Below are positions 1 through 8,334 of a stretch of DNA of 64,000 bases, in pieces; positions within the stretch are counted from its first letter, which is position 1; each line of letters opens with the position of its first letter. Below the pieces are notes generated by a model. The model did not search any database. It had not been told where the DNA came from and was given only the letters and a program-made list of their open reading frames with translations. Source of the DNA: an uncultured Clostridia bacterium (GTDB taxonomy: Bacteria > Bacillota > Clostridia > Peptostreptococcales > Anaerovoracaceae); assembly GCA_938045615.1 (NCBI GenBank), contig CALIBC010000226.1, positions 55,438 to 119,437 of the forward strand. Direction: 5' to 3'. Made by a program: the position numbers and the translations under genes.

Positions 1-218
1 TTGTGAGCGACAAGATGGATAAGACTGTTACCGTTGCAATTGAAGATTTCGTAAGACATTCTCTTTATGGGAAAGCTGTGAAGAGAACCAAGAAAGTAAA
101 GGCTCACGATGAGAAGAACGAGTGCAACATCGGTGATAAAGTAAGAATAATGGAGACAAGACCTCTATCAAAGGACAAGAGATGGAGACTTGTGAATATA
201 GTTGAGAAAGCGAAGTAA
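1..218 (+). CDS. rpsQ: 30S ribosomal protein S17 (5' partial)
   Basis: S17 binds 16S rRNA early in 30S assembly. The reading frame is open from the first base of the window, so the true start lies upstream. The visible 72 codons contain the S17 core (SDKMDKTVTVAIE near the start and DKVRIMETRPLSKDKRW later). The family is about 85 residues, so roughly 12-15 residues are missing. It is first in the visible spc operon, 14 bases ahead of rplN, as in other Firmicutes. Confidence 0.95.
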   Translation, partial: VSDKMDKTVTVAIEDFVRHSLYGKAVKRTKKVKAHDEKNECNIGDKVRIMETRPLSKDKRWRLVNIVEKAK

Positions 219-232
219 GGAGGCGCCGGATC

Positions 233-607
233 ATGATTCAGACAGAAACAAGATTGAAGGTTGCCGACAACTCCGGCGCAAAGGAGCTTCTGTGCATACG
301 AATTTTGGGCGGAACGGGTCGTCAGTATGCCAACATAGGAGATGTAATAGTTTGCGCTGTCAAGGAGGCAACACCGGGCGGCATCACCAAGAAAGGCGAT
401 GTTGTCAAAGCCGTGGTGGTAAGGTCAAAGTCGGGTGCCAGAAGGCCGGACGGAAGTTATGTAAAATTTGACCAGAACGCAGCCGTAATAATAAAAGACA
501 AGAACGATAAAACCCCGGTTGGGACACGTATTTTCGGACCTGTGGCAAGAGAGCTGAGAGAAAAAGGATTCATGAAGATCGTGTCGCTTGCGCCGGAAGT
601 GCTTTAG
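233..607 (+). CDS. rplN: 50S ribosomal protein L14
   Basis: L14 is a universal 23S rRNA-binding protein at the subunit interface. The 124-residue product begins MIQTETRLKVADNSGAKEL and ends in the family-typical RELREKGFMKIVSLAPEVL. The length is near the usual 122. An AGGAGG-type site lies just before the ATG. It sits between rpsQ and rplX in the standard spc order. Confidence 0.97.
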   Translation: MIQTETRLKVADNSGAKELLCIRILGGTGRQYANIGDVIVCAVKEATPGGITKKGDVVKAVVVRSKSGARRPDGSYVKFDQNAAVIIKDKNDKTPVGTRIFGPVARELREKGFMKIVSLAPEVL

Positions 608-619
608 GAGGTGTAACGA

Positions 620-925
620 ATGCGTATTAAAAAAGATGATATGGTAATCGTTATTACCGGAAAAGACAAGGGCAAAGTCGGAAAGGTGATCAAGGCCATT
701 CCGAAAGAAAACAGAGTGATAGTGGAAGGCGTTAACATTCAGACTAAGCATCAGAAACAGACTCAGAATGCCAGGGCGGAAATCAAACATGTGGAAGGCC
801 CCATAAATGTTTCAAACGTCATGTACTATGACAGCAAATCAAAAGAACCGGTTAAGATCGGATATGAGTTCAAAGACGGAAGAAAAGTCAGAGTAAACCG
901 CAAGACGAGGGCGGTAATCGACTGA
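620..925 (+). CDS. rplX: 50S ribosomal protein L24
   Basis: L24 is an assembly-initiator protein of the 50S subunit. The 101-residue product starts MRIKKDDMVIVITGKDKGK, the KOW-type motif expected at the N-terminus of L24. The length is normal. It follows rplN by 12 bases with an AGGAGGTG site and precedes rplE. Confidence 0.97.
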   Translation: MRIKKDDMVIVITGKDKGKVGKVIKAIPKENRVIVEGVNIQTKHQKQTQNARAEIKHVEGPINVSNVMYYDSKSKEPVKIGYEFKDGRKVRVNRKTRAVID

Positions 926-942
926 GAAAGGAGGAGAAAGTT

Positions 943-1485
943 TTGGCAGCAAGATTAAAAGAATTATACGATAGCGAAGTATTCAAAGCCATGATGGAGA
1001 AGTTCAAGTATTCCAACGGAATGGAAGTTCCCAAACTCACCAAGGTAACCATCAACATGGGACTGGGGGAAGCAAAGGACAATGCGAAAGTTCTGGAATC
1101 GGCAATCTCAGAGATTGGGCTTATTTCGGGACAGAGACCCGTTGTGACAAAAGCCAAGAAATCCATTGCTAACTTCAAAGTAAGGCAGGGAATGCCCGTT
1201 GGCGCAAAGGTGACCCTCAGAGGTGAAAACATGTACACCTTTGTCGACAAGCTTTTTAACATTTCTCTTCCGAGAGTAAGGGATTTCAAGGGCGTTGGCA
1301 AAAATTCATTTGATGGAAGAGGAAACTATTCCATGGGTCTGAAAGAGCAGCTGATTTTCCCGGAAATCAACTACGATGACGTAGATACGGTAAAGGGAAT
1401 GAACGTTGTGTTCACGACGACGGCAAAGACAGACGAAGAAGCTAAGGCACTGCTGGAACTTCTGGGAATGCCGTTTGAGAAGTAG
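943..1485 (+). CDS. rplE: 50S ribosomal protein L5
   Basis: L5 binds 5S rRNA and contacts P-site tRNA. The 180-residue product has the family blocks KVTINMGLGEAKDN, GQRPVVTKAKKSIANFK and DFKGVGKNSFDGRGNYSMG. The start is a TTG at 943, placed 6 bases after an AGGAGG site. No in-frame ATG fits the N-terminus. The gene lies in normal spc order. Confidence 0.97.
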   Translation: MAARLKELYDSEVFKAMMEKFKYSNGMEVPKLTKVTINMGLGEAKDNAKVLESAISEIGLISGQRPVVTKAKKSIANFKVRQGMPVGAKVTLRGENMYTFVDKLFNISLPRVRDFKGVGKNSFDGRGNYSMGLKEQLIFPEINYDDVDTVKGMNVVFTTTAKTDEEAKALLELLGMPFEK

Positions 1486-1502
1486 CAGGTAGGAGGAAGT
1501 AA

Positions 1503-1688
1503 ATGGCCAAGAAATCTCTTAAGGTAAAACAGCAGAGAAAACCTAAATATTCAACTCGTGCATACACGAGATGCAGCATTTGCGGCCGTCCGCATTCCGT
1601 GCTGAAGAAGTACGGAATATGCCGTATCTGCTTTAGAGAGCTTGCTTACAAGGGAGAAATCCCCGGCGTGAAGAAAGCCAGCTGGTAG
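1503..1688 (+). CDS. rpsZ: 30S ribosomal protein S14, zinc-binding type Z
   Basis: S14 is a late-assembly 30S head protein. This 61-residue form carries the zinc ribbon of the C+ paralogue: C24-x2-C27 and C40-x2-C43 (motifs CSIC and CRIC). Zinc-dependent S14 is the usual housekeeping form in Gram-positives; many genomes also hold a zinc-free copy elsewhere, which cannot be judged here. It has an AGGAGG site and lies between rplE and rpsH. Confidence 0.97.
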   Translation: MAKKSLKVKQQRKPKYSTRAYTRCSICGRPHSVLKKYGICRICFRELAYKGEIPGVKKASW

Positions 1689-1727
1689 ATTGTGCTCTCG
1701 AATCACACAAGAAGGGAGATATAGAAT

Positions 1728-2126
1728 ATGACAATGACAGATCCGATTGCGGATATGCTGACAAGAATCAGAAATGCAAATTCTGTTGGTCACAAGTCGG
1801 TGCAGATTCCCGCATCGAATATGAAGAAAGCGATTGCGCAGATTTTGCTTGATGAGGGATACATCAAAGATTACAAGATCAATGACGACACCGTGCAGGG
1901 CAGCATCAGCGTGACTCTGAAATACGGAGCGAACAAAGAAAAAGTAATCAGCGGAATCAAGAAAATTTCAAAGCCGGGTCTTAAGGTTTATGCCAAGGCC
2001 AACGAGGTTCCAAAAGTTCTTGGTGGACTGGGAATCGCAATAATTTCAACATCGAGCGGAATTATCAGCGACAAGAAAGCCAGGGAGCTGGGAGTCGGCG
2101 GCGAAGTTATTTGCTATGTTTGGTAG
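1728..2126 (+). CDS. rpsH: 30S ribosomal protein S8
   Basis: S8 binds the central domain of 16S rRNA. In E. coli it also represses the spc mRNA. The 132-residue product begins MTMTDPIADMLTRIRNAN and ends with ISTSSGIISDKKARELGVGG, both diagnostic for the family. The length is normal. It lies in canonical order ahead of rplF. Confidence 0.97.
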   Translation: MTMTDPIADMLTRIRNANSVGHKSVQIPASNMKKAIAQILLDEGYIKDYKINDDTVQGSISVTLKYGANKEKVISGIKKISKPGLKVYAKANEVPKVLGGLGIAIISTSSGIISDKKARELGVGGEVICYVW

Positions 2127-2138
2127 GAGGTAGATTAT

Positions 2139-2684
2139 ATGTCGAGAGTAGGCAGAAAACCTGTTACGCTTCCTGCCGGGGTAGAGATCAAGGTGGACGG
2201 GAAGAATCTCGTGACCGTAAAAGGCCCTAAAGGACAGCTGGAACAGCGAATTGACGAAAGAATAAAAGTTGAAGTAAAAGAAAATGAAGTTATCTTTACA
2301 AGGCCGACCGACAACCGAAAAGACAGATCGCAGCATGGGCTTGCAAGAACCCTGGTAAACAATATGATTATCGGTGTCACAGAGGGATATGCCAGAAAGC
2401 TGGAAATCATCGGTGTGGGATACAGGGCAGAAAAGAAGGGGAAAAAACTGGTTATGAATCTGGGATTTTCACATCCTGTAGAGATGGAAGATCCGGAAGG
2501 TATCACGACAGAAACCCCTGATGCAAACACTGTTGTGGTAAACGGTATCGACAAGGCTTTGGTCGGCAACTACGCATCCAACATCAGGAAATGGAGAAAA
2601 CCTGAACCGTACAAGGGCAAGGGTATCCGTTACGAAGGTGAGAAGGTACGTAGAAAAGAAGGTAAGACCGGTGCCAAGGCATAG
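2139..2684 (+). CDS. rplF: 50S ribosomal protein L6
   Basis: L6 lies near the sarcin-ricin loop and the factor-binding site of the 50S subunit. The 181-residue product begins MSRVGRKPVTLPAGVEI. Its C-terminal half has the L6 signature around residues 155-165 (RKPEPYKGKGIRYEGE). An AGGAGG site precedes the ATG. It is followed by rplR. Confidence 0.97.
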   Translation: MSRVGRKPVTLPAGVEIKVDGKNLVTVKGPKGQLEQRIDERIKVEVKENEVIFTRPTDNRKDRSQHGLARTLVNNMIIGVTEGYARKLEIIGVGYRAEKKGKKLVMNLGFSHPVEMEDPEGITTETPDANTVVVNGIDKALVGNYASNIRKWRKPEPYKGKGIRYEGEKVRRKEGKTGAKA

Positions 2685-2700
2685 AAAGGAGTGATGAAAA

Positions 2701-3066
2701 ATGGCAAAAGAAAGCAGAAACGACAAGCGTCTTAAAAGGCATGCCAGGGTCAGAAAAGATCTGTTCGGAACTCCTGACAAACCGAGGCTTTGTGTTTTCA
2801 GATCAAGCAGAAATATTTTCTGCCAGATTATTGACGATGAGAACAGCAAGACACTGGTGTCCGCATCATCGCTGGACAAAGAACTCAAATCTGAGATCGA
2901 ATACGGTGGAAACAAGGAAGCTGCCGGAAAAGTAGGCGAAGCTATTGCAAAGAGAGCGTTGGAAAAGGGTATAGAAGTCGTTGCCTTTGACAGAGGCGGA
3001 TTTCTCTATCACGGAAGAGTCAGGGAATTGGCGGAAGGCGCTCGTAAAGGCGGATTGAAATTCTAA
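2701..3066 (+). CDS. rplR: 50S ribosomal protein L18
   Basis: L18 binds 5S rRNA in the central protuberance. The 121-residue product carries RLKRHARVRKDLFGT, RLCVFRSSRNIFCQIID and the C-terminal AFDRGGFLYHGRVREL blocks. The length is normal. The start has an AAAGGAG site. It lies between rplF and rpsE. Confidence 0.97.
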   Translation: MAKESRNDKRLKRHARVRKDLFGTPDKPRLCVFRSSRNIFCQIIDDENSKTLVSASSLDKELKSEIEYGGNKEAAGKVGEAIAKRALEKGIEVVAFDRGGFLYHGRVRELAEGARKGGLKF

Positions 3067-3080
3067 CAGGAGGAGAAATA

Positions 3081-3584
3081 ATGCGTAATATTATTGATGC
3101 TTCCAAGCTGGACTTGAATGAGACCATCGTAAACATCAGACGTGTCGCAAAGACCGTCAAGGGCGGAAGAAACATGAGATTCTCCGCAACCGTTGTTGTC
3201 GGGGACAAGAACGGACACGTGGGAGTGGGTCTCGGAAAGGCTCAGGAGATCCCTGAAGCCGTGAGAAAAGCTACGGAAGATGCAAAGAAGAATTTGATAT
3301 ATGTCCCAATGGTCGGAACCACCATACCACACAGAAACCTCGGCATATTCGGCGCAGGACGGGTTATTCTGATGCCCGCTGCTCAGGGTACCGGAGTTAT
3401 TGCGGGATCCTCCGCACGTACTGTGCTTGAGGCTGCGGGGTTGAAAGACGTTAAGGCAAAATCAGTCGGTTCTAACAACACTGGCAACATTGCATATGCT
3501 ACTTTGGAAGGCTTGAAGAGCCTGATGACTGTTGAAAAGGTGGCAAAGTTGAGAGGCAAGACGCCTGAAGAAATTTTAGGTTAG
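3081..3584 (+). CDS. rpsE: 30S ribosomal protein S5
   Basis: S5 acts in decoding accuracy and mRNA helicase activity at the 30S entry site. The 167-residue product contains the S5 N-terminal double-stranded-RNA-binding fold (RVAKTVKGGRNMRFSATVVV) and the AGRVILMPAAQGTGVIAG segment. The AGGAGG site and ATG are clear. Canonical spc order. Confidence 0.97.
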   Translation: MRNIIDASKLDLNETIVNIRRVAKTVKGGRNMRFSATVVVGDKNGHVGVGLGKAQEIPEAVRKATEDAKKNLIYVPMVGTTIPHRNLGIFGAGRVILMPAAQGTGVIAGSSARTVLEAAGLKDVKAKSVGSNNTGNIAYATLEGLKSLMTVEKVAKLRGKTPEEILG

Positions 3585-3597
3585 GAGGGGAGCGATC

Positions 3598-3780
3598 ATG
3601 GCGAAAATGGTTAAAATCACTTTGACAAAGAGTACAATAGGTGCTTCCCCTAAACAGAAAAAAGTAGTAGAAGCGTTGGGACTAAAGAAGATGCACCATT
3701 CAGTAGAACTTGTTGACACACCTGCGACAAGAGGTGCTGTCAAAAAGGTTGAGCATCTTGTTACTGTAGAAGAACTATAG
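3598..3780 (+). CDS. rpmD: 50S ribosomal protein L30
   Basis: L30 is a small 50S protein. The 60-residue product shows the L30 pattern: KITLTKSTIGASPKQKKVVEAL, then LGLKKMHHSVELVDTPATRG. The length is usual. The gene is preceded by an AGGAGG site and followed 17 bases later by rplO. Confidence 0.96.
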   Translation: MAKMVKITLTKSTIGASPKQKKVVEALGLKKMHHSVELVDTPATRGAVKKVEHLVTVEEL

Positions 3781-3797
3781 ATAGGAGGTGCAAGCTT

Positions 3798-4238
3798 ATG
3801 AAATTGCATGAATTGAATGCGCCTGCCGGATCCAAAAAAGCTCGCAAGAGAAGAGGCCGCGGTACAGCCACCGGCCAAGGAAAAACCGGCGGTCGCGGTA
3901 TGAACGGTCAGAAATCGAGAAGCGGAGGCGGAGTCAGGCTCGGCTTTGAGGGTGGTCAGATGCCACTTTACAGACGTCTGCCAAAGCGCGGATTCACAAA
4001 TATATTTGCAACGGTCTATACTACGCTAAATGTAGGGGATCTGAATCGTTTTGACGCCGGAACCGAAGTTACGCCAGAATTGTTGATAGAAAAAGGCGTC
4101 TTGAAGCAGGTTAAAGATGGAGTCAAGATTTTGGGCAACGGCGAACTGACAAAGAGTATGACGATCAAGGCTCATAAATTCAGCAAGAGCGCTGTGGAGA
4201 AAATTGAAGCCGCGGGAGGAAAGGCAGAGGTGATTTAA
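3798..4238 (+). CDS. rplO: 50S ribosomal protein L15
   Basis: L15 is a late-assembly 50S protein. The 146-residue product begins MKLHELNAPAGSKKARKRRGRG, with the Gly/Arg-rich N-terminal extension (GQGKTGGRGMNGQKSRSGGG) that threads into rRNA. The stop codon overlaps the secY start by one base (TAATG), so the two genes are probably translationally coupled. Confidence 0.97.
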   Translation: MKLHELNAPAGSKKARKRRGRGTATGQGKTGGRGMNGQKSRSGGGVRLGFEGGQMPLYRRLPKRGFTNIFATVYTTLNVGDLNRFDAGTEVTPELLIEKGVLKQVKDGVKILGNGELTKSMTIKAHKFSKSAVEKIEAAGGKAEVI

Positions 4239-5521
4239 TGGAGATGTTCAAGACGATTTCTCAGGCTCTAAAGGTTAAGGAAATCAGAGGAAAAATGATC
4301 TTCACGTTGCTGATGCTGGTGGTTTTCAGAATCGGATCGAATATACCGGTTCCAGGAATAAACAGATCGACTCTTGCGCAGATGTTTACCGGAGACAACA
4401 TGGGACTTTTCGACTTGTTCAACTTGTTTTCGGGTGGATCGTTCAGTAACTTTACTGTATTTGCTTTGAGTATCACACCGTACATCACCGCATCCATCAT
4501 CATCCAACTGCTTACGATCGCATTCCCTTACTTTGAGAGACTTGCCAAAGAGGGAATGGAAGGTCGCAAGAAGATGGCGCAGATCACGCGTTATCTTACG
4601 GTGGTTCTGGCACTTATCCAGGGACTTGGAATGACCGTGGGACTTTTCAGGAAAACCGTTGCCGATCAGAGCGCATTTTCCTTTATAGTGATTACACTGA
4701 TACTCACGGCGGGAACCACATTCCTGATGTGGCTTGGTGAACAGATCAATGAGAACGGTATAGGAAACGGTATTTCACTTATAATCTTCGGAGGAATAGT
4801 GGACAGAATCCCGAGCGGAGTTTTGGAATTATGGAATAAATATCAGGAGGGCACCTTGTCAATCGTCACTCTGGTGATATTTGTCGTGTTGGGTGCGCTC
4901 GTAATAGTGGGAGTAATCGAAATCCAACAGGGTACGAGAAGAATCCCCGTTCAGTATGCAAAGCGTGTAGTAGGCAGAAAGATGTACGGTGGTCAATCCA
5001 CCCATATACCGCTGAAGGTAAACCAGGCGGGAGTAATCCCGATCATCTTTGCGCTGTCTATCCTGCAGTTCCCGATTACTATAATGTACTTTTTCCCGGG
5101 AACGGCGTTTTACTCATTCTGCGAGAAATATCTCTCGCCGGCGGGTAACCCCGGAGTTTGGGTATATGCGATACTGAACATTTTATTGATAATATTCTTC
5201 AATTACTTCTATACGGCAGTTACTTTCAATCCGATGGAAGTTTCACAGAATATGAAGGCGAACGGCGGATTTATACCGGGTATCAGGCCGGGTAAAGCCA
5301 CTGTGGAATATCTGAGCAAAGTTATGTCCAGATTGTCCATAGTCGGTGCGCTCTTCCTTGCGCTCATAGCCACGCTTCCGACCGTCATTTCCCAGTATTC
5401 GGGTCTGGATATCCGTTTTGGGGGAACATCGCTTCTGATTGCGGTGGGCGTGGCGCTCGATACCATGAGACAGCTTGAGAATCAGATGGTTATGAGAAAT
5501 TACCAGGGATTCCTGAAATAA
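4238..5521 (+). CDS. secY: Preprotein translocase channel subunit SecY
   Basis: SecY forms the membrane pore of the Sec translocon with SecE and SecG. The 427-residue product has about ten hydrophobic segments, the N-terminal signature VFRIGSNIPVPGIN, the GLFDLFNLFSGG plug region and the cytosolic loop RRIPVQYAKRVVGRKMYGGQ. The length is typical. Its start overlaps the rplO stop by one base and adk follows 26 bases later, the usual Firmicutes arrangement. Confidence 0.98.
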   Translation: MEMFKTISQALKVKEIRGKMIFTLLMLVVFRIGSNIPVPGINRSTLAQMFTGDNMGLFDLFNLFSGGSFSNFTVFALSITPYITASIIIQLLTIAFPYFERLAKEGMEGRKKMAQITRYLTVVLALIQGLGMTVGLFRKTVADQSAFSFIVITLILTAGTTFLMWLGEQINENGIGNGISLIIFGGIVDRIPSGVLELWNKYQEGTLSIVTLVIFVVLGALVIVGVIEIQQGTRRIPVQYAKRVVGRKMYGGQSTHIPLKVNQAGVIPIIFALSILQFPITIMYFFPGTAFYSFCEKYLSPAGNPGVWVYAILNILLIIFFNYFYTAVTFNPMEVSQNMKANGGFIPGIRPGKATVEYLSKVMSRLSIVGALFLALIATLPTVISQYSGLDIRFGGTSLLIAVGVALDTMRQLENQMVMRNYQGFLK

Positions 5522-5547
5522 TTGAAATAGTACGAGGAGAATTTGAG

Positions 5548-6195
5548 ATGATCAGAACTATTTTATTGGGACCTCCGGGTGCGGGAAAAGGTACGCAGGC
5601 GGTTAATATCGTCGAAAAATACAAGATACCTCACATTTCGACCGGAGATATTTTCAGAGAAAACATCAAAAAAGGAACGGAACTCGGAAAGAAAGCGCAG
5701 TCGTACATAAGCCGCGGTGAGCTGGTACCGGACGATCTGGTTTGCGATATCGCCACGGACAGACTTCTGAAAGATGATTGTAAAGAAGGCTTTTTGCTGG
5801 ATGGATTTCCGCGCACGGTTTATCAGGCTGAAAAACTCGATGAATTTCTGACGGCGCACGGCCAACAATTGGACAAGGTTCTCAACCTCAATGTCGGGGA
5901 AGATGAACTTATGCGGCGTCTCACCGGGCGCAGGGTGTGCAAAGCCTGCGGAGCAAGCTTCCATGTGGTGAGCATGCCTCCAAAGAAAGAGGGAGTTTGT
6001 GATATTTGCGGCGGAGAATTGTTCAGACGCCCCGACGACAATGAAGAAACGGCCAAGAATCGTATCGATGTGTACCGCAAGGAGACACTTCCACTTGTGG
6101 AATACTATGAGAAAGCCGGAACCCTGGCGAATATAGACGGTGCGGCAGGTCTTGAAGGAACTTTTAAAGAAATTGTGGCGGCGCTGGGGGAATAA
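5548..6195 (+). CDS. adk: Adenylate kinase (zinc-binding lid)
   Basis: Adenylate kinase interconverts ATP + AMP and 2 ADP in the cytosol. The 215-residue product has the P-loop GPPGAGKGT at residues 8-16, the AMP-binding DGFPRT motif near residue 84 and a long-type lid. The lid carries a four-Cys zinc site, C131-x2-C134 and C151-x2-C154, typical of Gram-positive enzymes. It lies between secY and map, the standard order. Confidence 0.98.
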   Translation: MIRTILLGPPGAGKGTQAVNIVEKYKIPHISTGDIFRENIKKGTELGKKAQSYISRGELVPDDLVCDIATDRLLKDDCKEGFLLDGFPRTVYQAEKLDEFLTAHGQQLDKVLNLNVGEDELMRRLTGRRVCKACGASFHVVSMPPKKEGVCDICGGELFRRPDDNEETAKNRIDVYRKETLPLVEYYEKAGTLANIDGAAGLEGTFKEIVAALGE

Positions 6196-6201
6196 TAGCC
6201 A

Positions 6202-6948
6202 ATGATCATTCTAAAATCATCACATGAGATTGAATTGATGCGTACGGCAGGTAAGGTGAACGCGGAGATATTCGATGGTCTTCGCACCTTTATAAAACCC
6301 GGTATCACCACTATGGACATAGATCGATATGTGGAAGAGGTAATTAAAAAGCATGGAATGATTGCCGCCGAAAAAGGCTACGGAGGATTTCCGGCCAATG
6401 TTTGCACATCGGTCAATGAGGAAGTGGTGCATGGCATCCCGGATCCTGAAAAAGTTCTTTGCGAGGGTGACATAGTGAGTGTGGATTTGGTGGTTCAGCA
6501 CGAACGTTACATGGCGGATTCCTGCAGAACCTTCGGAGTCGGGGTGATAAGCGAAAAGGCGAAAAAACTCATAAACACTGCGGAAAGAGCTTTCTTTGCG
6601 GGAATCGAATACGCCAAAGAGGGACACAGGCTTTTTGATATTTCGGCAAGGATCCAGGAAGTCGTGGAAAATGAGGGTTTCGGAGTCATAAGAGATTACA
6701 CCGGTCATGGCATAGGCACCCAAATGCACGAGGATCCGCCGATCCCCAATTATGGTAAGGCGGGCAAAGGTCCCAGACTGCAGGCAGGCATGACCCTTGC
6801 CATTGAGCCGATGATCGTCGAATATTCCTATGAAACGGATACGCTTTCAAACAACTGGACCGTTGTGACGGAAGACGGCGGTCTGGCCGCACACTATGAG
6901 AATACCCTGGCTATCACAGATGGCGAGCCGGATATACTCACGATTTAA
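6202..6948 (+). CDS. map: Methionine aminopeptidase, type I
   Basis: This dinuclear metalloenzyme removes the initiator Met from nascent proteins. The 248-residue product has the pita-bread fold landmarks: the Asp of VSVDLVV, the Asp of YMADSCRTF, the His of TGHGIG, the Glu of LAIEPM and the Glu of HYENTLAIT. It has no N-terminal zinc finger or SH3 extension. It starts six bases after the adk stop, so the two are coupled. Confidence 0.97.
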   Translation: MIILKSSHEIELMRTAGKVNAEIFDGLRTFIKPGITTMDIDRYVEEVIKKHGMIAAEKGYGGFPANVCTSVNEEVVHGIPDPEKVLCEGDIVSVDLVVQHERYMADSCRTFGVGVISEKAKKLINTAERAFFAGIEYAKEGHRLFDISARIQEVVENEGFGVIRDYTGHGIGTQMHEDPPIPNYGKAGKGPRLQAGMTLAIEPMIVEYSYETDTLSNNWTVVTEDGGLAAHYENTLAITDGEPDILTI

Positions 6949-6963
6949 AGGAGAGATACAAGC

Positions 6964-7188
6964 ATGGCCAAAAAAGACGTCATAGAGGCGATGGGAACAG
7001 TGGTGGATGCACAGCCAAACGCCATGTTCAAGGTTAAGTTGGAAAACGGGTTTGAAATTCTTGCGCATATATCCGGCAAGATCAGAATGCATTACATACG
7101 GATTCTGCCGGGAGACAAGGTCAAGGTGGAGCTTTCACCCTACGATCTGACACGCGGCAGGATTATATGGAGAGATAAAGGACATTGA
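6964..7188 (+). CDS. infA: Translation initiation factor IF-1
   Basis: IF-1 is a single OB-fold protein that blocks the ribosomal A site during initiation. The 74-residue product has KVKLENGFEILAHISGKIRMHYIRILPGD and ends SPYDLTRGRIIWRDKGH, close to the family consensus. The N-terminus MAKKDVIEAMGTV differs slightly from the common MSKEDVIEVEGTV. It lies between map and rpmJ. Confidence 0.96.
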   Translation: MAKKDVIEAMGTVVDAQPNAMFKVKLENGFEILAHISGKIRMHYIRILPGDKVKVELSPYDLTRGRIIWRDKGH

Positions 7189-7206
7189 TGGCAAGGAGGT
7201 TTTAAA

Positions 7207-7320
7207 ATGAAAGTCAGAGCTTCAGTAAAACCGATCTGCGAAAAGTGTAAGGTGATTAAAAGACATGGCAAAGTCATGGTAATCTGCGAAAATCCTAAGC
7301 ACAAGCAGAGACAAGGTTAA
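7207..7320 (+). CDS. rpmJ: 50S ribosomal protein L36
   Basis: L36 is the smallest 50S protein. The frame encodes 37 residues starting MKVRASVKPICEKCKVIKR and ending PKHKQRQG. It carries the zinc-ribbon ligands C11, C14 and C27 plus H32. AAGGAGG lies before the ATG. This gene is too short for a usual ORF cut-off but is unmistakable and in the expected place between infA and rpsM. Confidence 0.96.
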   Translation: MKVRASVKPICEKCKVIKRHGKVMVICENPKHKQRQG

Positions 7321-7533
7321 AAAGACGTATGATGTCGATGAAGAAGGTGACATAGGAAAGATAAGTCGCAAATTCATCGGCGAAAGACGAGAATGCCGGT
7401 GAAATCGTCGGCGGAGTACAAAACGGTATTGGGTCGGAAGACCGGGATTCCGACCGTTGAAAAGTTATTTTTTAAGAACGCCCGTCTATATCACCCCGGA
7501 TGAGTGACGGAAGATGGGAGAAGGAGGATACGT
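7321..7533 (+). other. rpmJ-rpsM spacer with a strong hairpin
   Basis: This 213-base gap is unusually long for the inside of the ribosomal operon, where neighbours are otherwise 6-45 bases apart. It contains a perfect 8-bp stem, 7432-7439 with 7448-7455 (GGTCGGAA / TTCCGACC, 8-base loop), followed 12 bases later by six T residues at 7468-7473. The T run is too far from the stem for a standard terminator. It could be an attenuator, a processing site or a binding site for an autoregulatory S-protein. No ORF is convincing. Confidence 0.5.
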
Positions 7534-7902
7534 ATGGCACGTATAGCCGGTGTTGACTTACCGAGAGAGAAAAGAGTGGAGATCGGGTTAACCTACATCT
7601 ACGGAGTCGGCAACACATCAGCAAACAAGATCCTCGCGGAAGCGGGAATAGATCCGGACACCAGAGTCAAGGATCTGACAGAGGAAGAAGCCGGTAAGAT
7701 CAGAAAGATCATCGAGGCAAAGTACATGGTTGAAGGAGACCTGAGGAGAGAAGTTTCCATGAACATCAAGAGACTGATGGAGATAGGAAGCTACAGAGGT
7801 ATAAGACACAGAAGAGGTCTTCCGGTCAGAGGACAGAAAACCAAAACCAATGCCAGAACACGCAAAGGTCCGAAGAGGACAGTGGGCAGAAAGAAAAAGT
7901 AA
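7534..7902 (+). CDS. rpsM: 30S ribosomal protein S13
   Basis: S13 contacts tRNA and the intersubunit bridge in the 30S head. I place the start at the ATG at 7534 (MARIAGVDLPREKRV), which has AAGGAGG seven bases upstream. The frame is open further upstream, but that part does not look like S13. The product is 122 residues and ends RTRKGPKRTVGRKKK, as expected. It begins the alpha-operon portion. Confidence 0.96.
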   Translation: MARIAGVDLPREKRVEIGLTYIYGVGNTSANKILAEAGIDPDTRVKDLTEEEAGKIRKIIEAKYMVEGDLRREVSMNIKRLMEIGSYRGIRHRRGLPVRGQKTKTNARTRKGPKRTVGRKKK

Positions 7903-7914
7903 AGGAGGACCAAA

Positions 7915-8313
7915 ATGGCTAAAGCAGGAAAGAAAACTGTAAGAAGAAAAAGAGTTCAGCGTAAGAACATTGAAAAGGGCCAGGCGCATATACAGTCCAC
8001 CTTTAACAATACATTGGTTACGCTGACCGATATGCAGGGAAATGCCTTGTCGTGGTCCAGCGCGGGCTCGCTGGGATTCAAGGGCTCCAAAAAATCTACC
8101 CCCTTCGCTGCTCAGATGGCTGCGGAAGAAGCAACCAAGGGCGCGCTTGAGCATGGACTCAAGACGGTGGAAGTTTACGTAAAAGGTCCGGGTTCCGGAA
8201 GAGAAGCGGCAATTCGTGCGTTGCAGGCCGCAGGTCTTGAAATCACTATGATAAAGGACATTACGCCTATTCCGCACAACGGATGCCGCCCACCGAAGAG
8301 AAGAAGAGTATAG
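7915..8313 (+). CDS. rpsK: 30S ribosomal protein S11
   Basis: S11 lies in the 30S platform near the mRNA exit. The 132-residue product has AHIQSTFNNTLVTLTDMQGN and KSTPFAAQMAAEEA, and ends ITPIPHNGCRPPKRRRV, diagnostic for the family. An AAGGAGG site precedes the ATG. It is followed by rpsD. Confidence 0.97.
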   Translation: MAKAGKKTVRRKRVQRKNIEKGQAHIQSTFNNTLVTLTDMQGNALSWSSAGSLGFKGSKKSTPFAAQMAAEEATKGALEHGLKTVEVYVKGPGSGREAAIRALQAAGLEITMIKDITPIPHNGCRPPKRRRV

Positions 8314-8334
8314 CAGAAGGGAGGAATTTAGATT

